Both the position numbers and the translations under genes were made by a program. Positions 25,381-34,160 of a stretch of 64,000 nt of DNA are shown piece after piece; position 1 is the first letter of the stretch; the number at the start of each line of letters is the position of its first letter. This stretch comes from Rathayibacter sp. Leaf185 (GTDB taxonomy: Bacteria; Actinomycetota; Actinomycetes; Actinomycetales; Microbacteriaceae), in assembly GCF_001423885.1 (NCBI RefSeq), contig NZ_LMPP01000001.1, positions 845,543 through 909,542 of the forward strand, given 5' to 3'. The notes under the pieces are model-generated. The model saw nothing but the letters and a program-made list of their open reading frames with translations, ran no database searches and was not told where the DNA came from.

Positions 25381-25540
25381 AGGGCTTCCTGACGACGGCG
25401 ACGACCTCGAGGACCCGGCGGCGGGACCGGCCGGTCCGCGACGCCTCCTCGAGGAGCGAGGTGGACGGGGGCGAGCCGCACCGAGGAGAGGAACCGACGC
25501 TCAGGGAGAGGCTATCGCGAACCCCGGCGCGGTCACGAGC

Positions 25541-26281
25541 TCACGACTCGAACCAGCCCCGCGGGTGGTGGTCGGCCGTCAGCGGCGTGCGCGGGTGCTT
25601 CGGCTGCGCCCACCGTACGGCGTTCGCCAGCACCCGCTGGATGTCCGGGTGGTGGTAGACGGGGTAATCCTGATCGCCGGGCGAGAAGTAGAACACCTTG
25701 CCGAGGCCCCGCGTATAGGTGACTCCCGAGCGGAACACCTCGCCGCCGGTGAACGTCGAGAGGAACACCGTCTCCTCCGGCACCGGGATGTCGAAGTACT
25801 CGCCGTACATCTCCTGCTCGGGGAGGACGATCGGGCTCGGCACCCCCTCCGCGATCGGATGCGTCGGCGCGATCGTCCAGACCAGCTCGCGGTCGTGGTC
25901 GTTCCGCCACTTCAGCGAGCAGGTCGTGCCCATCAGCGCCTGGAAGATCTTGGAGTAGTGGCCGGAGTGCAGGATCAGGATGCCCATCCCCTCCTGCACG
26001 TGCCGCAGCACGCGCTGCACGACCTCGTCCGAGACCTCTTGGTGCGCGATGTGCGCCCACCAGAGCAGGACGTCGGTCCTCGCGAGCGCCTCCTCGGTCA
26101 GGCCGTGCTCGGGCTCGGGGAGTGTGGCGGTGCGCACCGAGACGTCGTCGCCGAGCGAGGCGACCAGGCCGTCGGCGATCACCCGGTGGATGCCGTCGGG
26201 GTAGTGCTTCATCACCGTCTCGTCGCCGCGCGTCTCGTGGCGGAACTCGTTCCAGACCAGGACCTCGAGGGGCTCGCTCAT
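25541..26281 (-). CDS. ThuA-domain protein
   Basis: A 246-residue protein of the ThuA (trehalose utilisation) family, class-I glutamine-amidotransferase-like fold. It shows LVWNEFRHETRGDETV at the N-terminus, DVLLWWAHIAHQEV, GMGILILHSGHYSKIFQALMGT, HPIAEGVP and the late GLGKVFYFSPGDQDYPVYHHPDIQRVLANAV typical of the family. Its ATG overlaps the stop of the Gfo/Idh/MocA gene (ATGA). In rhizobia ThuA acts with the oxidoreductase ThuB in a 3-keto-disaccharide route; the same pairing here suggests keto-sugar metabolism (inference). Confidence 0.88.
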   Translation of the reverse strand: MSEPLEVLVWNEFRHETRGDETVMKHYPDGIHRVIADGLVASLGDDVSVRTATLPEPEHGLTEEALARTDVLLWWAHIAHQEVSDEVVQRVLRHVQEGMGILILHSGHYSKIFQALMGTTCSLKWRNDHDRELVWTIAPTHPIAEGVPSPIVLPEQEMYGEYFDIPVPEETVFLSTFTGGEVFRSGVTYTRGLGKVFYFSPGDQDYPVYHHPDIQRVLANAVRWAQPKHPRTPLTADHHPRGWFES

Positions 26282-27393
26282 GCGACCTCCACCTCCTTCT
26301 TCTCGGCGGCGGAGCGGTAGATCGCGTCGACCACCCGGCTGCGGTGCAGCGCGTACTCGCCGTAGTGACCGGAGTAGCGGGGCTCGCCCGCGGGGACCTC
26401 GGCGCCCGAGGCGATCGCCGCCAGGAACTCGGCGATGACCGAGCGGTGGTGGCCGGCGGGCACCTTCACGTCGGGGCGCGACACGGTGGGCGCTCCCGCG
26501 ACCTCCGAGTACAGGGTGAGCGTCCCCTCCGTCGCGTAGTCGGCGACGTGGAGGCGCGCGCCGCCGGCCGAGCCGAGCAGCTCGACCTCGATGTCCTCGT
26601 AGACCTTCGAGTAGCTCGCCCAGGAGGCGTCGAGCTGGAGGCTGCGGCCGGTGTCGAGTCGCAGCAGGGCGCTCGAGAAGTCCTCGACCTCGAAGGCGTG
26701 GCTGCCGGTGGTGGTGACGCCGTGCGGGCGACCGCCGCGGCCCGAGCGGCCGACCTCGCCGTAGGCGACGGCCGAGACGCTGGTCACCCGCGGCTCGTCG
26801 AGCAGGTGCAGGGCGATGTCGAGCACGTGCGAGCCGAGGTCGATCAGCGGGCCGCCGCCGGCGAGCTCCTTGCTGGTGAACCAGGAGCCGATGCCGGGGA
26901 TGCCGGTGCGCCGCTGCCAGCTGGCGCGGGCGTGGTAGATGTCGCCGAGCGGGGCGTCGTCGAGGTAGTCGCGGAGGAACGCGACGTCGGCGCGGCGGCG
27001 GTGGTTGTAGGCGATCTCGAGGACGCGGTCGTTCGCGCGCGCCGCCTCCACCATCTCGGCCGCCAGCTCGGCGGTCGTGGCGAGCGGCTTCTCGCAGAAG
27101 ACGTGCTTGCCCGAGGCGAGGGCGGCGACCGCGATCGGGTGGTGCAGGTGGTTGGGCACGCCGATCGAGACGACGTCGAGGTCGTCGCGGGCGACGAGGT
27201 CCTCCCAGTCGGCGTAGAGGTCGGGGACTCCGCGGGTCGCGCCGAGCTCGTGCAGGCGGGCCTCCTCCTGACCGGCGAGCGCGACGACGCGCGCCCCGGG
27301 GAGGGCCTGGAAAGCGTCGAGGTGGGTGGTGCCGGCGAAGCCGAGGCCGACGACGCCGACCCTCAGCTCACTGGCGAGCGTGTTCTCTGTCAT
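26278..27393 (-). CDS. Gfo/Idh/MocA-family oxidoreductase
   Basis: A 371-residue NAD(P)-dependent oxidoreductase. The N-terminal Rossmann motif is RVGVVGLGFAGTTHLDAF (residues about 10-27), the EKP motif that carries the catalytic Lys is in HVFCEKPLATTAELA near residue 95, and the C-terminal alpha/beta sheet domain begins YNHRRRADVAFLRDYL. HVLDIALHLLDEP holds the catalytic-type Asp/His. Substrates are usually sugars or inositols oxidised at a ring carbon. It is translationally coupled to the ThuA-like gene. A perfect palindrome (27408-27421) lies 14 bases upstream of the start. Confidence 0.92.
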   Translation of the reverse strand: MTENTLASELRVGVVGLGFAGTTHLDAFQALPGARVVALAGQEEARLHELGATRGVPDLYADWEDLVARDDLDVVSIGVPNHLHHPIAVAALASGKHVFCEKPLATTAELAAEMVEAARANDRVLEIAYNHRRRADVAFLRDYLDDAPLGDIYHARASWQRRTGIPGIGSWFTSKELAGGGPLIDLGSHVLDIALHLLDEPRVTSVSAVAYGEVGRSGRGGRPHGVTTTGSHAFEVEDFSSALLRLDTGRSLQLDASWASYSKVYEDIEVELLGSAGGARLHVADYATEGTLTLYSEVAGAPTVSRPDVKVPAGHHRSVIAEFLAAIASGAEVPAGEPRYSGHYGEYALHRSRVVDAIYRSAAEKKEVEVA

Positions 27394-27407
27394 GCCCCCG
27401 AGCCTAG

Positions 27408-27421
27408 TCGAATTGATTCGA
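27408..27421. promoter_or_regulatory. Palindrome TCGAAT-TG-ATTCGA, candidate operator
   Basis: A perfect 6+6 inverted repeat with a 2-base centre, just upstream of the Gfo/Idh/MocA start in the 51-base gap behind gntK. Its position next to the start codon suits a repressor site for the oxidoreductase/ThuA pair. The regulator is unknown; LacI or GntR families commonly use such short palindromes. Confidence 0.5.
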
Positions 27422-27444
27422 GCCCTCGATAAAGACGGCTGAGC

Positions 27445-27987
27445 TCACTGCTGCATCGACGTCAGCGCGCCCAGTGCCGCCTCGACGATCGAGTCGGGGG
27501 TGCCGGCGATGTCGACCGTCACCCCGTCCTCGTCCGGTTCGAGGGGCTCCAGCGTCGCCAGCTGCGAGTCGAGCAGCGCCGGGGGCATGAAGTGCCCGGT
27601 GCGGGCGCGGATGCGGGCGGCATGGAGCTCCCTCGCGCCCGCGAGATGCACGAAGAAGAGGGGTCTCCCCGCGCTCGAGCGCAGGAGGTCGCGGTAGGCG
27701 CGGCGCAGCGCCGAGCAGGCGACAACGGTGCCGGCGGCGGGCGCGGTGTGGAAGACCGCACCGACCGAGTGCAGCCACGGCCAGCGGTCGTCGTCGGTGA
27801 GAGCCTGCCCCGACGCCATCTTGGCCTTGTTGACCGCGGGATGCAGGTCGTCGGCGTCGATGAAGACTCCGCCGAGCGCGTCGGCGAGACCGACGCCTGT
27901 GGTCGTCTTGCCGCATCCCGCCACGCCCATCACGACGACGGCAGGGGCGGTACTCGTTCGGCTGCGGTCGGGCTGCACGTCCCTCAC
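27445..27987 (-). CDS. gntK: Gluconokinase
   Basis: A 180-residue P-loop kinase that phosphorylates D-gluconate to 6-phosphogluconate. Walker A GVAGCGKT is at 21-28, followed by FIDADDLHPAVNKAKMASGQALTDDDRWPWL, the family signature, then CSALRRAYRDLLR, FVHLAG and GHFMPPALLDSQLATLEPLEPDEDG. Length is typical. The GTG start overlaps the uxuB-like stop (GTGA), so gluconate kinase is the last gene of the hexuronate operon. No 2-keto-3-deoxygluconate kinase is visible, so the last hexuronate steps must be encoded elsewhere, unless this kinase is promiscuous (speculative). Confidence 0.93.
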   Translation of the reverse strand: MRDVQPDRSRTSTAPAVVVMGVAGCGKTTTGVGLADALGGVFIDADDLHPAVNKAKMASGQALTDDDRWPWLHSVGAVFHTAPAAGTVVACSALRRAYRDLLRSSAGRPLFFVHLAGARELHAARIRARTGHFMPPALLDSQLATLEPLEPDEDGVTVDIAGTPDSIVEAALGALTSMQQ

Positions 27988-29363
27988 CGACCGAGTCCGG
28001 AGGACGCCGCGGAGACGTCGGCGACGACGGCGGGATCCTCCGCGAGCGCCGGGTCGATCAGCCGGAGCAGTGCGCGCACGGCGCGCTCGCCGGGCTCGGC
28101 AGCCGCGCGGGCGATCGATTCGCCCGCGCGGTCGGCGGGCAGACTCCCGGACCTGGCAGAGGCGACCCACGCGCCGAGAACGGCGACCGCGCTGGGCGCC
28201 TCCCGGCCCGCGTCCCGCTCGGCGAGCAGCACCGGAGCGATGCGCACGCGCAGCTTCGCGACTGCGTCCTGCCCGATCTGATCGAGCGAGTGCCTGATCC
28301 GGCCGTTGTCGAACCGGTCGAGCAGCGCGGCCCGGTAGGCGGGCAGATCGAGCCCCTCGGGAGGCAGGTGGCGCGATGCCTCGTCCCAGAGCTGCTCCAC
28401 CAGCTCGCGGGCCACCCGGTCGCCGACCGCCTCGGCGACGGTGCTGTGCCCGCGGAGAGATCCGACGTAGGCGAGCAGGGAGTGGGCTCCGTTGAGCAGC
28501 CACAGCTTCCTGCGCTCGAACGGCTCGATGTCGTCGACGAAGCGCGCCCCGACGCGCTCCCACGCAGGTCGACCCGCAGGGAAGGCTCCGGAGAGCACCC
28601 AGTCGTGGAAGGGCTCGGTGACGACGGGCGCGCGGTCGTGCCAGCCGGTGATCCGCGCCACGGTCGCCAGGTCCTCCGGGGTGGTCCTCGGGGTGATCCG
28701 GTCGACCGAGGTCGAGACGAAGGCGACGGACTCGTCGAGATAGGCGAGCGTCTGCGGGGACACCCGCTCGGCGAGGGCGCGCAGCCCCGTGCGCACGAAG
28801 GGCCCGTTGTCGGGCAGGTTGTCGCAGGGCACCACCGCCAGGGGGCCCGCATCGGCGCGACGACGGGCCTCGATCCCGGTGAGCAGGCGCCCCAGAGGAG
28901 TTCGGGCGGCGTCCGTGACACCCGCCCGCAGCGCGTCGGGCAGCCGGGCGAGATCCTCGCGCATGGCGTCGACCGACTCGTCGGGCCGGCCGCCTGCGTC
29001 GAGCGCGTAGCCGGCCTCCGTGACCGTCAGCGTCACGAGCGCCGTGTCGGGCGACGACAGGATCTCGGCGAGCCGGTCGACCCGCGAGCCCTCCTCGGCG
29101 CTGACGATGCTGTCGACCACGACCACGTCGTCCCGCTCCGCCGAGCGCACGACGAGGGAGTACAGGCCGTCCTGTGCGGCGAGCTCCCGGGCGGCCTGCG
29201 GATTCCGGCCCGTGAAGGCGGCTATGCCCCAGCCGGGATCCTCCGCCGCAGCGGTGTACCAGGCCTGGTGCGCGCGGTGGAAGGCGCCGAGCCCGAGGTG
29301 GGCGATCCTGACCGGTGGCCGGGCGGTCCGGGCAGGACGGCCGACGTCGTCGCGGCCGGTCAC
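27984..29363 (-). CDS. uxuB: Mannitol dehydrogenase family protein, probable fructuronate reductase
   Basis: A 459-residue long-chain polyol dehydrogenase. RIAHLGLGAFHRAHQAWYT near residue 19 is the NAD-binding start, SLVVRSAERDD and LVTLTVTEAGY follow, VVPCDNLPDNG is the conserved core, and the catalytic Lys/Asn/His are in RRKLWLLNGAHSLLAYVGSLRG. Members reduce fructuronate to mannonate (UxuB), tagaturonate to altronate, or oxidise mannitol. Coupling by four-base overlaps to glucuronate isomerase upstream and gluconokinase downstream, and the mannonate dehydratase in the same operon, support UxuB. The GTG start was chosen from the overlap with uxaC. Confidence 0.87.
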   Translation of the reverse strand: MTGRDDVGRPARTARPPVRIAHLGLGAFHRAHQAWYTAAAEDPGWGIAAFTGRNPQAARELAAQDGLYSLVVRSAERDDVVVVDSIVSAEEGSRVDRLAEILSSPDTALVTLTVTEAGYALDAGGRPDESVDAMREDLARLPDALRAGVTDAARTPLGRLLTGIEARRRADAGPLAVVPCDNLPDNGPFVRTGLRALAERVSPQTLAYLDESVAFVSTSVDRITPRTTPEDLATVARITGWHDRAPVVTEPFHDWVLSGAFPAGRPAWERVGARFVDDIEPFERRKLWLLNGAHSLLAYVGSLRGHSTVAEAVGDRVARELVEQLWDEASRHLPPEGLDLPAYRAALLDRFDNGRIRHSLDQIGQDAVAKLRVRIAPVLLAERDAGREAPSAVAVLGAWVASARSGSLPADRAGESIARAAAEPGERAVRALLRLIDPALAEDPAVVADVSAASSGLGR

Positions 29364-30772
29364 AGCTTGAACACCTTCCGCGGCTGCGCGTCGACGAGGT
29401 CGACGACCCGCCTCTCGGCCTGCTGCCGGGACAGCCGGCCCTCGACGACCAGCCGGGCGAGGAACACGGCGTCGAGACGACGCGACATGTCGTGGCGGGC
29501 GGGGATGGAGAGGAACGCGCGGGTGTCGTCGATGAAACCCGACCCGCGGGAGAAGCCGGCCGTCTCGGTCACCGCGGAGCGGAACCGGAGCACCGCATCG
29601 GGAGCGTCCAGGAACCACCACGGCGCCCCGATGAAGACGCTCGGATAGAAGCCGGCGAGCGGCGCGATCTCGCGCGAGTAGGCGGTCTCGTCCACGGTGA
29701 ACAGGACGAGGTGCAGGTTCCTGTCGAGTCCGTAGCGCTCGAGCAGCGGTCGCAGCTCCTGCGTGAACGTCGTGGTCGCCGGGATGTCGTGCCCCGAGTC
29801 CGGCCCGGAGGCGCGGAGCGTCTCGCTGGAGTGGTTGCGGACGACACCCGCGTGCACGGTCATCACGAGACCGTCGCGAGCGCTCATCCCCGCCATGCGC
29901 ACCAGCATCGCGCCGCGGAACTCCCGCGCACCGGCCGCATCGAGGCGGCCGGCCACTGCGAGCCGGAACAGCGCGGCCGCCTCGTCGTCCGACAGATCGG
30001 CGGTGTGGCAGTCCGCGACCCCGTGGTCGGCCGAGACGGCGCCGTGCGCGATGAAGTGGGCTCGCCGTGCCTCCAGAGCGTCGAGATACCCCGAGAAGTC
30101 GTCGGGCGCCGTCCCGTGGTGGTCGGCGAGCCGGCGCACGCTGTCACCGAAGGCCGCCGCGGCGGGATCCAGGTAGACGTCGGGGCGGAACGTCGGCAGG
30201 ACGCGACCCCTGATGCCCGGATCGGCCGCGAGCGCGGCGTGCCCCGCGAGGTCGTCGAGCGGATCGTCCGTCGTCGCCAGGACGTCGATCCGAAACCGCT
30301 CGAACAGGGCTCGAGGGCGGAACGCCGGCTCGGTGAGCCGCTCCGCGATCGCGTCGTAGATCGCGTCGGCGGTCTCGGCCGAGGGGTTCACGGTGATGCC
30401 GAACAGCTCCGACAGCTCGTGCGTCAGCCAGTATCCCGACGCCGTTCCCTCGAACAGGTGCCAGCGGCTCGCGAAGCGGCGCCAGATCTCCCGCGGGTCC
30501 GCGGCGGCTCCTCCGACACCGAGATCCGCCAGGTCGGCGCCGTCGGCGTGGAGCAAGCGGGTGACGTAGTGGTCGTAGCGGATCAGGAGGTCGGCCGGGT
30601 CCGCGAACGACCGGTCCTCGAGCAGGAGCGACGGAGAGACGTGCCCGTGCGGCGAGACGATCGGGAGGTCGGCGACGGCCGCGTAGAGATCGCGGGCGAC
30701 GCTCCGGGTGGCGGGGTCGCTCGGGAAGAGCCGGTCGGGATCGAGGGTCAGCGGTTCGGTGCTGGGCGACAT
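29360..30772 (-). CDS. uxaC: Glucuronate isomerase
   Basis: A 470-residue amidohydrolase-fold isomerase converting D-glucuronate to D-fructuronate (and galacturonate to tagaturonate). The metal motif SPHGHVSP is near residue 38, DLLIRYDHYVTRLL follows, WRRFASRWHLFEGTASGYWLTHEL is a family signature, and later GLVMTVHAGVVRNHS and FSRGSGFIDDTRAFLSIPARHD are seen. Length fits the family. It is preceded by mannonate dehydratase (40-base gap) and followed by the reductase with a four-base overlap, forming the entry step of the pathway. Confidence 0.95.
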   Translation of the reverse strand: MSPSTEPLTLDPDRLFPSDPATRSVARDLYAAVADLPIVSPHGHVSPSLLLEDRSFADPADLLIRYDHYVTRLLHADGADLADLGVGGAAADPREIWRRFASRWHLFEGTASGYWLTHELSELFGITVNPSAETADAIYDAIAERLTEPAFRPRALFERFRIDVLATTDDPLDDLAGHAALAADPGIRGRVLPTFRPDVYLDPAAAAFGDSVRRLADHHGTAPDDFSGYLDALEARRAHFIAHGAVSADHGVADCHTADLSDDEAAALFRLAVAGRLDAAGAREFRGAMLVRMAGMSARDGLVMTVHAGVVRNHSSETLRASGPDSGHDIPATTTFTQELRPLLERYGLDRNLHLVLFTVDETAYSREIAPLAGFYPSVFIGAPWWFLDAPDAVLRFRSAVTETAGFSRGSGFIDDTRAFLSIPARHDMSRRLDAVFLARLVVEGRLSRQQAERRVVDLVDAQPRKVFKL

Positions 30773-30812
30773 GGGATGCTCCGGTCTGTCGGATGCGGAC
30801 GAGGACGGACGG

Positions 30813-32051
30813 TCACCAGTCGTGGACTGTCCCGTCGGCGAGCCGGTTGTAGGGCAGATAGGCCTGCTCGTACGGGTACTTCCCCGCCTCGTCCACGTCG
30901 AGCTCGACGCCGAGTCCGGGCTGGTCGCCGGGGTGCAGCATCCCGTTGCTCCAGGTGAACGACTGCTGGAACACCGAGTCGGTCTTCGCGCCGTGCTTCA
31001 TGTACTCCTGGATGCCGAAGTTGTGGATCGCGAGCCCGAGGTGCATCGCGGCGGCCATTCCGACCGGGGAGATGTCGGTCGGCCCGTGCATGCCCGACTT
31101 GATCTGGTACTGGGACGCATAGTCGAGCACCTTCTTGAGGTGGGTGATGCCTCCGGTGTGGGTGACCGCGCTGCGGACGTAGTCGATGAGCTGCTCGCGG
31201 ATGATCTGCTGGTAGTCCCAGACCGAGTTGAAGATCTCGCCGATCGCGAGCGGCGTCGTCGTGTGCTGGCGCACCAGCCGCAGCGCCTCCTGGTTCTCGG
31301 CCGGCGTGCAGTCCTCGAGCCAGAAGAGGTCGTAGGGCTCGAGCGACTTGCCCAGCTGCGCGGCCTGGATCGGCGTCATCCGGTGGTGGGCGTCGTGCAG
31401 GAGGGGGAGCTCGGGTCCGAACTCGTTGCGGACCGCCTCGAAGACGGTCGGGACGTGCCGGAGGTAGCTGCGGGTGTCCCAGTCCTCCTCGTTCGGCAGG
31501 GCGCCGCGCTGCGCCGGCTCGTGGTCGTAGCGGACGCCGCTGTTGGCCTCGAAGGTGGCGTTGGAGGCGATCCCGTAGATCGACTTCAGACCGGGGACGC
31601 CGGTCTGGATGCGGATCGCGCGGTAGCCCGCCTCCTGGTGCTCGCGGACCGAGTCGAACAGCTCCTCGGTCGACTTGCCCGAGGCGTGCCCGTAGGCGAG
31701 CAGGCCCGACCGCGACGCACCGCCGAGGAGCTGGTAGACGGGCATGCCCGCTGCCTTGCCCTTGATGTCCCACAGCGCCATGTCGACGGCCGCGATGGCG
31801 GCCATGGTGACCGGCCCGCGCCGCCAATAGGCGCTGCGGTAGAGGAACTGCCAGGTGTCCTCGATGCGAGACGCGTCGCGCCCGATCAGGAGCTGGGCGA
31901 CGTGCTCGCGCAGGTAGGCGACGACCGCCATCTCCCGGCCGTTGAGGGTCGCGTCGCCGAGGCCGGTGAGTCCGTCGTCGGTGGTGAGCTTCAGCGTCAC
32001 GAAGTTCCGGTCGGGGCTCGTGACGATCACTTCGGCCTTGTCGATGATCAT
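30813..32051 (-). CDS. D-mannonate dehydratase of the enolase superfamily (ManD/RspA-like)
   Basis: A 412-residue enolase-superfamily dehydratase giving 2-keto-3-deoxygluconate from D-mannonate. The capping domain starts [18 protein letters not shown], and [25 protein letters not shown] leads into the barrel. Metal ligands appear in [11 protein letters not shown] (Asp), [11 protein letters not shown] (Glu) and AIGEIFNS (Glu), and a His near [13 protein letters not shown]; these match ManD more than UxuA, which is unrelated. Some homologues are promiscuous or slow, so activity should not be taken for granted. It stands between the TRAP genes and uxaC, with a hairpin upstream. Confidence 0.9.
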   Translation of the reverse strand: MIIDKAEVIVTSPDRNFVTLKLTTDDGLTGLGDATLNGREMAVVAYLREHVAQLLIGRDASRIEDTWQFLYRSAYWRRGPVTMAAIAAVDMALWDIKGKAAGMPVYQLLGGASRSGLLAYGHASGKSTEELFDSVREHQEAGYRAIRIQTGVPGLKSIYGIASNATFEANSGVRYDHEPAQRGALPNEEDWDTRSYLRHVPTVFEAVRNEFGPELPLLHDAHHRMTPIQAAQLGKSLEPYDLFWLEDCTPAENQEALRLVRQHTTTPLAIGEIFNSVWDYQQIIREQLIDYVRSAVTHTGGITHLKKVLDYASQYQIKSGMHGPTDISPVGMAAAMHLGLAIHNFGIQEYMKHGAKTDSVFQQSFTWSNGMLHPGDQPGLGVELDVDEAGKYPYEQAYLPYNRLADGTVHDW

Positions 32052-32125
32052 GGCTTCCTCACTTCCGCCCTTCGGGGCGTCTCTTGCTGGATCGAGCCGG
32101 GCGGGCTCGGGGAACAGGGGTGCCG

Positions 32126-32161
32126 GGCGCTCCCCACCGCCCCTCGGGCGGTTGGAGCGCC
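32126..32161 (-). terminator. Hairpin between dctM and mannonate dehydratase
   Basis: A two-part stem, GGCGCTCC (32126-32133) with GGAGCGCC (32154-32161) enclosing ACCGCCC/GGGCGGT, lies in the 120-base gap after the TRAP large permease gene. It probably attenuates transcription into the catabolic genes or separates two units. Confidence 0.6.
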
Positions 32162-32171
32162 GAGCGCGGGG

Positions 32172-33485
32172 TCACGGCGCGATGAGGCCGAAGGCGGTCG
32201 GCAGCCACAGCGAGAGCTGCGGGACGAAGGTCACGATGAACAGGCCCACGCAGAGCGCCCAGAAGAAGGGCCACAGGCGGCTGATCACCGGCTCGATGCG
32301 GACGCCGGCGACCCGCGCCGCGACGAAGAGGTTGTTGCCGATCGGCGGCGAGATGTTGCCGAGGCACATGTTGAAGACCATCATCGCGCCGAAGTGGATG
32401 GGGCTGACTCCGAGCGCCGTGACGACCGGCAGGAAGATCGGCGTGAAGATCAGGATCGCCGGAGTCGGGTCCATGACGGTTCCCGCGAGCAGGAGCACCA
32501 CCATGATCAGGATCAGGATCACGGTGACGTTGTCGGTCACGCCGAGCAGTCCCTCCGTGATGAGCTGCGGGATCCGCGCGTACGAGAGGACCCACGCGAG
32601 GATGCTGGACACGCCGATCAGGAGCATCACGATCGCCGTCGTCTTCGACGCGTCGAGCACGACCTTGGGGAGGGACTTCAGCGGCAGGGTGCGCTGCGCC
32701 AGGCCGAGGAGGAACGAGTAGATCACCGCGATGACCGCCGACTCCGTGGCGGTGAAGAAGCCGCTCAGGATGCCTCCGATCACGATGACGATCATCAGCA
32801 GCGCGGGGATCGCGCGGAGGAGGATGACGAAGCCCTGTCGCGCTGTGGGGCGCGCGGCGACCGGGAGTCCCTTGTTCTTGCGGGCGTAGAGGGCGACCAT
32901 CACGGCGCAGATGGCGACCCAGAGCAGGCCCGGGCCGACGCCGGCGAGGAACAGAGCGGCGATCGAGGTGCTCGAGACCAGCGCGTAGACGATGAAGGTG
33001 TTGCTCGGCGGGATGAGCATGCCGGCGGGAGAGGCCGCGGCGTTGACCGCCGCCGAGAAGGCGGGGTCGTAGCCGTCCTTGCGCATCCGGGGCGACAGCA
33101 CGGTTCCCACGGCCGCCGCGGAGGCGACGGAGGCGCCGGAGACGGCTCCGAACATCGCGTTCGCGACGACCGTCGTCTGGGCGAGGGGGGCGGGCAGCCG
33201 GCCCGCGATCACGAGGGCCAGATCGATGAGGCGGGTGGCGATGCCTCCGGTGTTCATCAGGCCGCCGGCGAGGATGAAGAACGGGATCGACAGCAGTGCG
33301 AACGAGTTGGTGCCCGCGAAGACGCGCTGGGCGGAGGTGAGGGCCGCGCCCTCCCAGCCGAGCAGGACGACGATCGCGAGCGCCGAGGGCAGACCCATGG
33401 CGACGGCCACGGGCAGCCCGAAGGTGATGCCGAGGGTGATGCCGCCGAGGAGGACGACGGTGGCGATGACGGTAGCGGTGTCCAC
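32172..33485 (-). CDS. dctM: TRAP transporter large permease (DctM-like)
   Basis: A 437-residue protein with about twelve TM segments forming the sodium-coupled channel of a TRAP uptake system. Conserved features: FAGTNSFALLSIPFFILAGGLMN near residue 54, AMFGAVSGASVASAAAVGTVLSPRM near 105, ASPAGMLIPPSN, the FTATESAVIAVIYSF segment, and MDPTPAILIFTPIFLPV and the late FNMCLGNISPPIGNN. The start is GTG at 33485, five bases after the DctQ stop. With the DctP and DctQ genes upstream it likely imports hexuronates or related acids, to judge from the catabolic genes downstream. Confidence 0.93.
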   Translation of the reverse strand: MDTATVIATVVLLGGITLGITFGLPVAVAMGLPSALAIVVLLGWEGAALTSAQRVFAGTNSFALLSIPFFILAGGLMNTGGIATRLIDLALVIAGRLPAPLAQTTVVANAMFGAVSGASVASAAAVGTVLSPRMRKDGYDPAFSAAVNAAASPAGMLIPPSNTFIVYALVSSTSIAALFLAGVGPGLLWVAICAVMVALYARKNKGLPVAARPTARQGFVILLRAIPALLMIVIVIGGILSGFFTATESAVIAVIYSFLLGLAQRTLPLKSLPKVVLDASKTTAIVMLLIGVSSILAWVLSYARIPQLITEGLLGVTDNVTVILILIMVVLLLAGTVMDPTPAILIFTPIFLPVVTALGVSPIHFGAMMVFNMCLGNISPPIGNNLFVAARVAGVRIEPVISRLWPFFWALCVGLFIVTFVPQLSLWLPTAFGLIAP

Positions 33486-33490
33486 GGCGA

Positions 33491-34072
33491 TCAGACCGAT
33501 TCGGTGGTGTCGTCGAGCGCGGGCGTCGGATCCTCTGCGCCGGTGAGGATGCGGGCGAGGTGGATGAGCGAGTACACGGTGATGAGGACTCCGGCGACGG
33601 GGAGGGCCAGATAGACCTGGCCGACGGTGATGGGGAGGGTGGAGACCGCTTGGCCCCAGGCGTTCTCGGCGATCCGCGAGCCGCCCAGCACGAAGACGAA
33701 CAGGGCGAAGAAGATGATGGTCACCTGGACGAGGACGGCGACGAGTCGCTGCGCAGGCCGGGCGAACTTGTCGACGAGGATCTCGACCGCGATGTGGCCG
33801 CGTTCGGAGAAGACGAGCGCCCCGCCGAGCAGCGCCAGGACCACGAAGGTGTAGAGCGCGGCCTCCTGCGTCCACGGCGCCGAGTTCTGCAGCACCTGCC
33901 GGGTGAAGACCTGCCAGCTGACGATCGCCACGAGGGCGACGAAGAGGACGATGCAGACGATCCCGAGGACTCGATCGAGTCCTCGGCGCACGCGGTCGAG
34001 GACCACGATCGCCCGCGGTGGCGGGACGGAGCCGCTCTCGGGGGCGCCGCCGGACGGGGGTGTTTCGGACAT
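33491..34072 (-). CDS. dctQ: TRAP transporter small permease (DctQ-like)
   Basis: A 193-residue four-TM membrane subunit. After a Pro/Gly-rich cytoplasmic N-terminus of about 30 residues come TM1 (VLGIVCIVLFVALVAIVSWQVF), the family-typical TRQVLQNSAPWTQEAALYTFVVLALLGGALVFSERGHI, and two further helices. ATG at 34072 gives a normal length. It links the DctP binding protein to the DctM channel. It begins 88 bases after dctP, with a strong hairpin in between. Confidence 0.92.
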   Translation of the reverse strand: MSETPPSGGAPESGSVPPPRAIVVLDRVRRGLDRVLGIVCIVLFVALVAIVSWQVFTRQVLQNSAPWTQEAALYTFVVLALLGGALVFSERGHIAVEILVDKFARPAQRLVAVLVQVTIIFFALFVFVLGGSRIAENAWGQAVSTLPITVGQVYLALPVAGVLITVYSLIHLARILTGAEDPTPALDDTTESV

Positions 34073-34126
34073 GTCGTCGTCCTTCTCGAGGGATTCGTGC
34101 CGCGACGGGGCGGCCGGTCGGGAGCG

Positions 34127-34155
34127 GGAGGCGACCGCGGGCGGCGGTCGCCTCC
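34127..34155 (-). terminator. Intercistronic hairpin after dctP
   Basis: GGAGGCGACCGC (34127-34138) pairs perfectly with GCGGTCGCCTCC (34144-34155) across a 5-base loop. It lies immediately after the dctP stop and before dctQ, matching the hairpins after the two other binding-protein genes. Partial termination or 3' protection of the dctP message is likely. Confidence 0.65.
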
Positions 34156-34160
34156 TCCAC

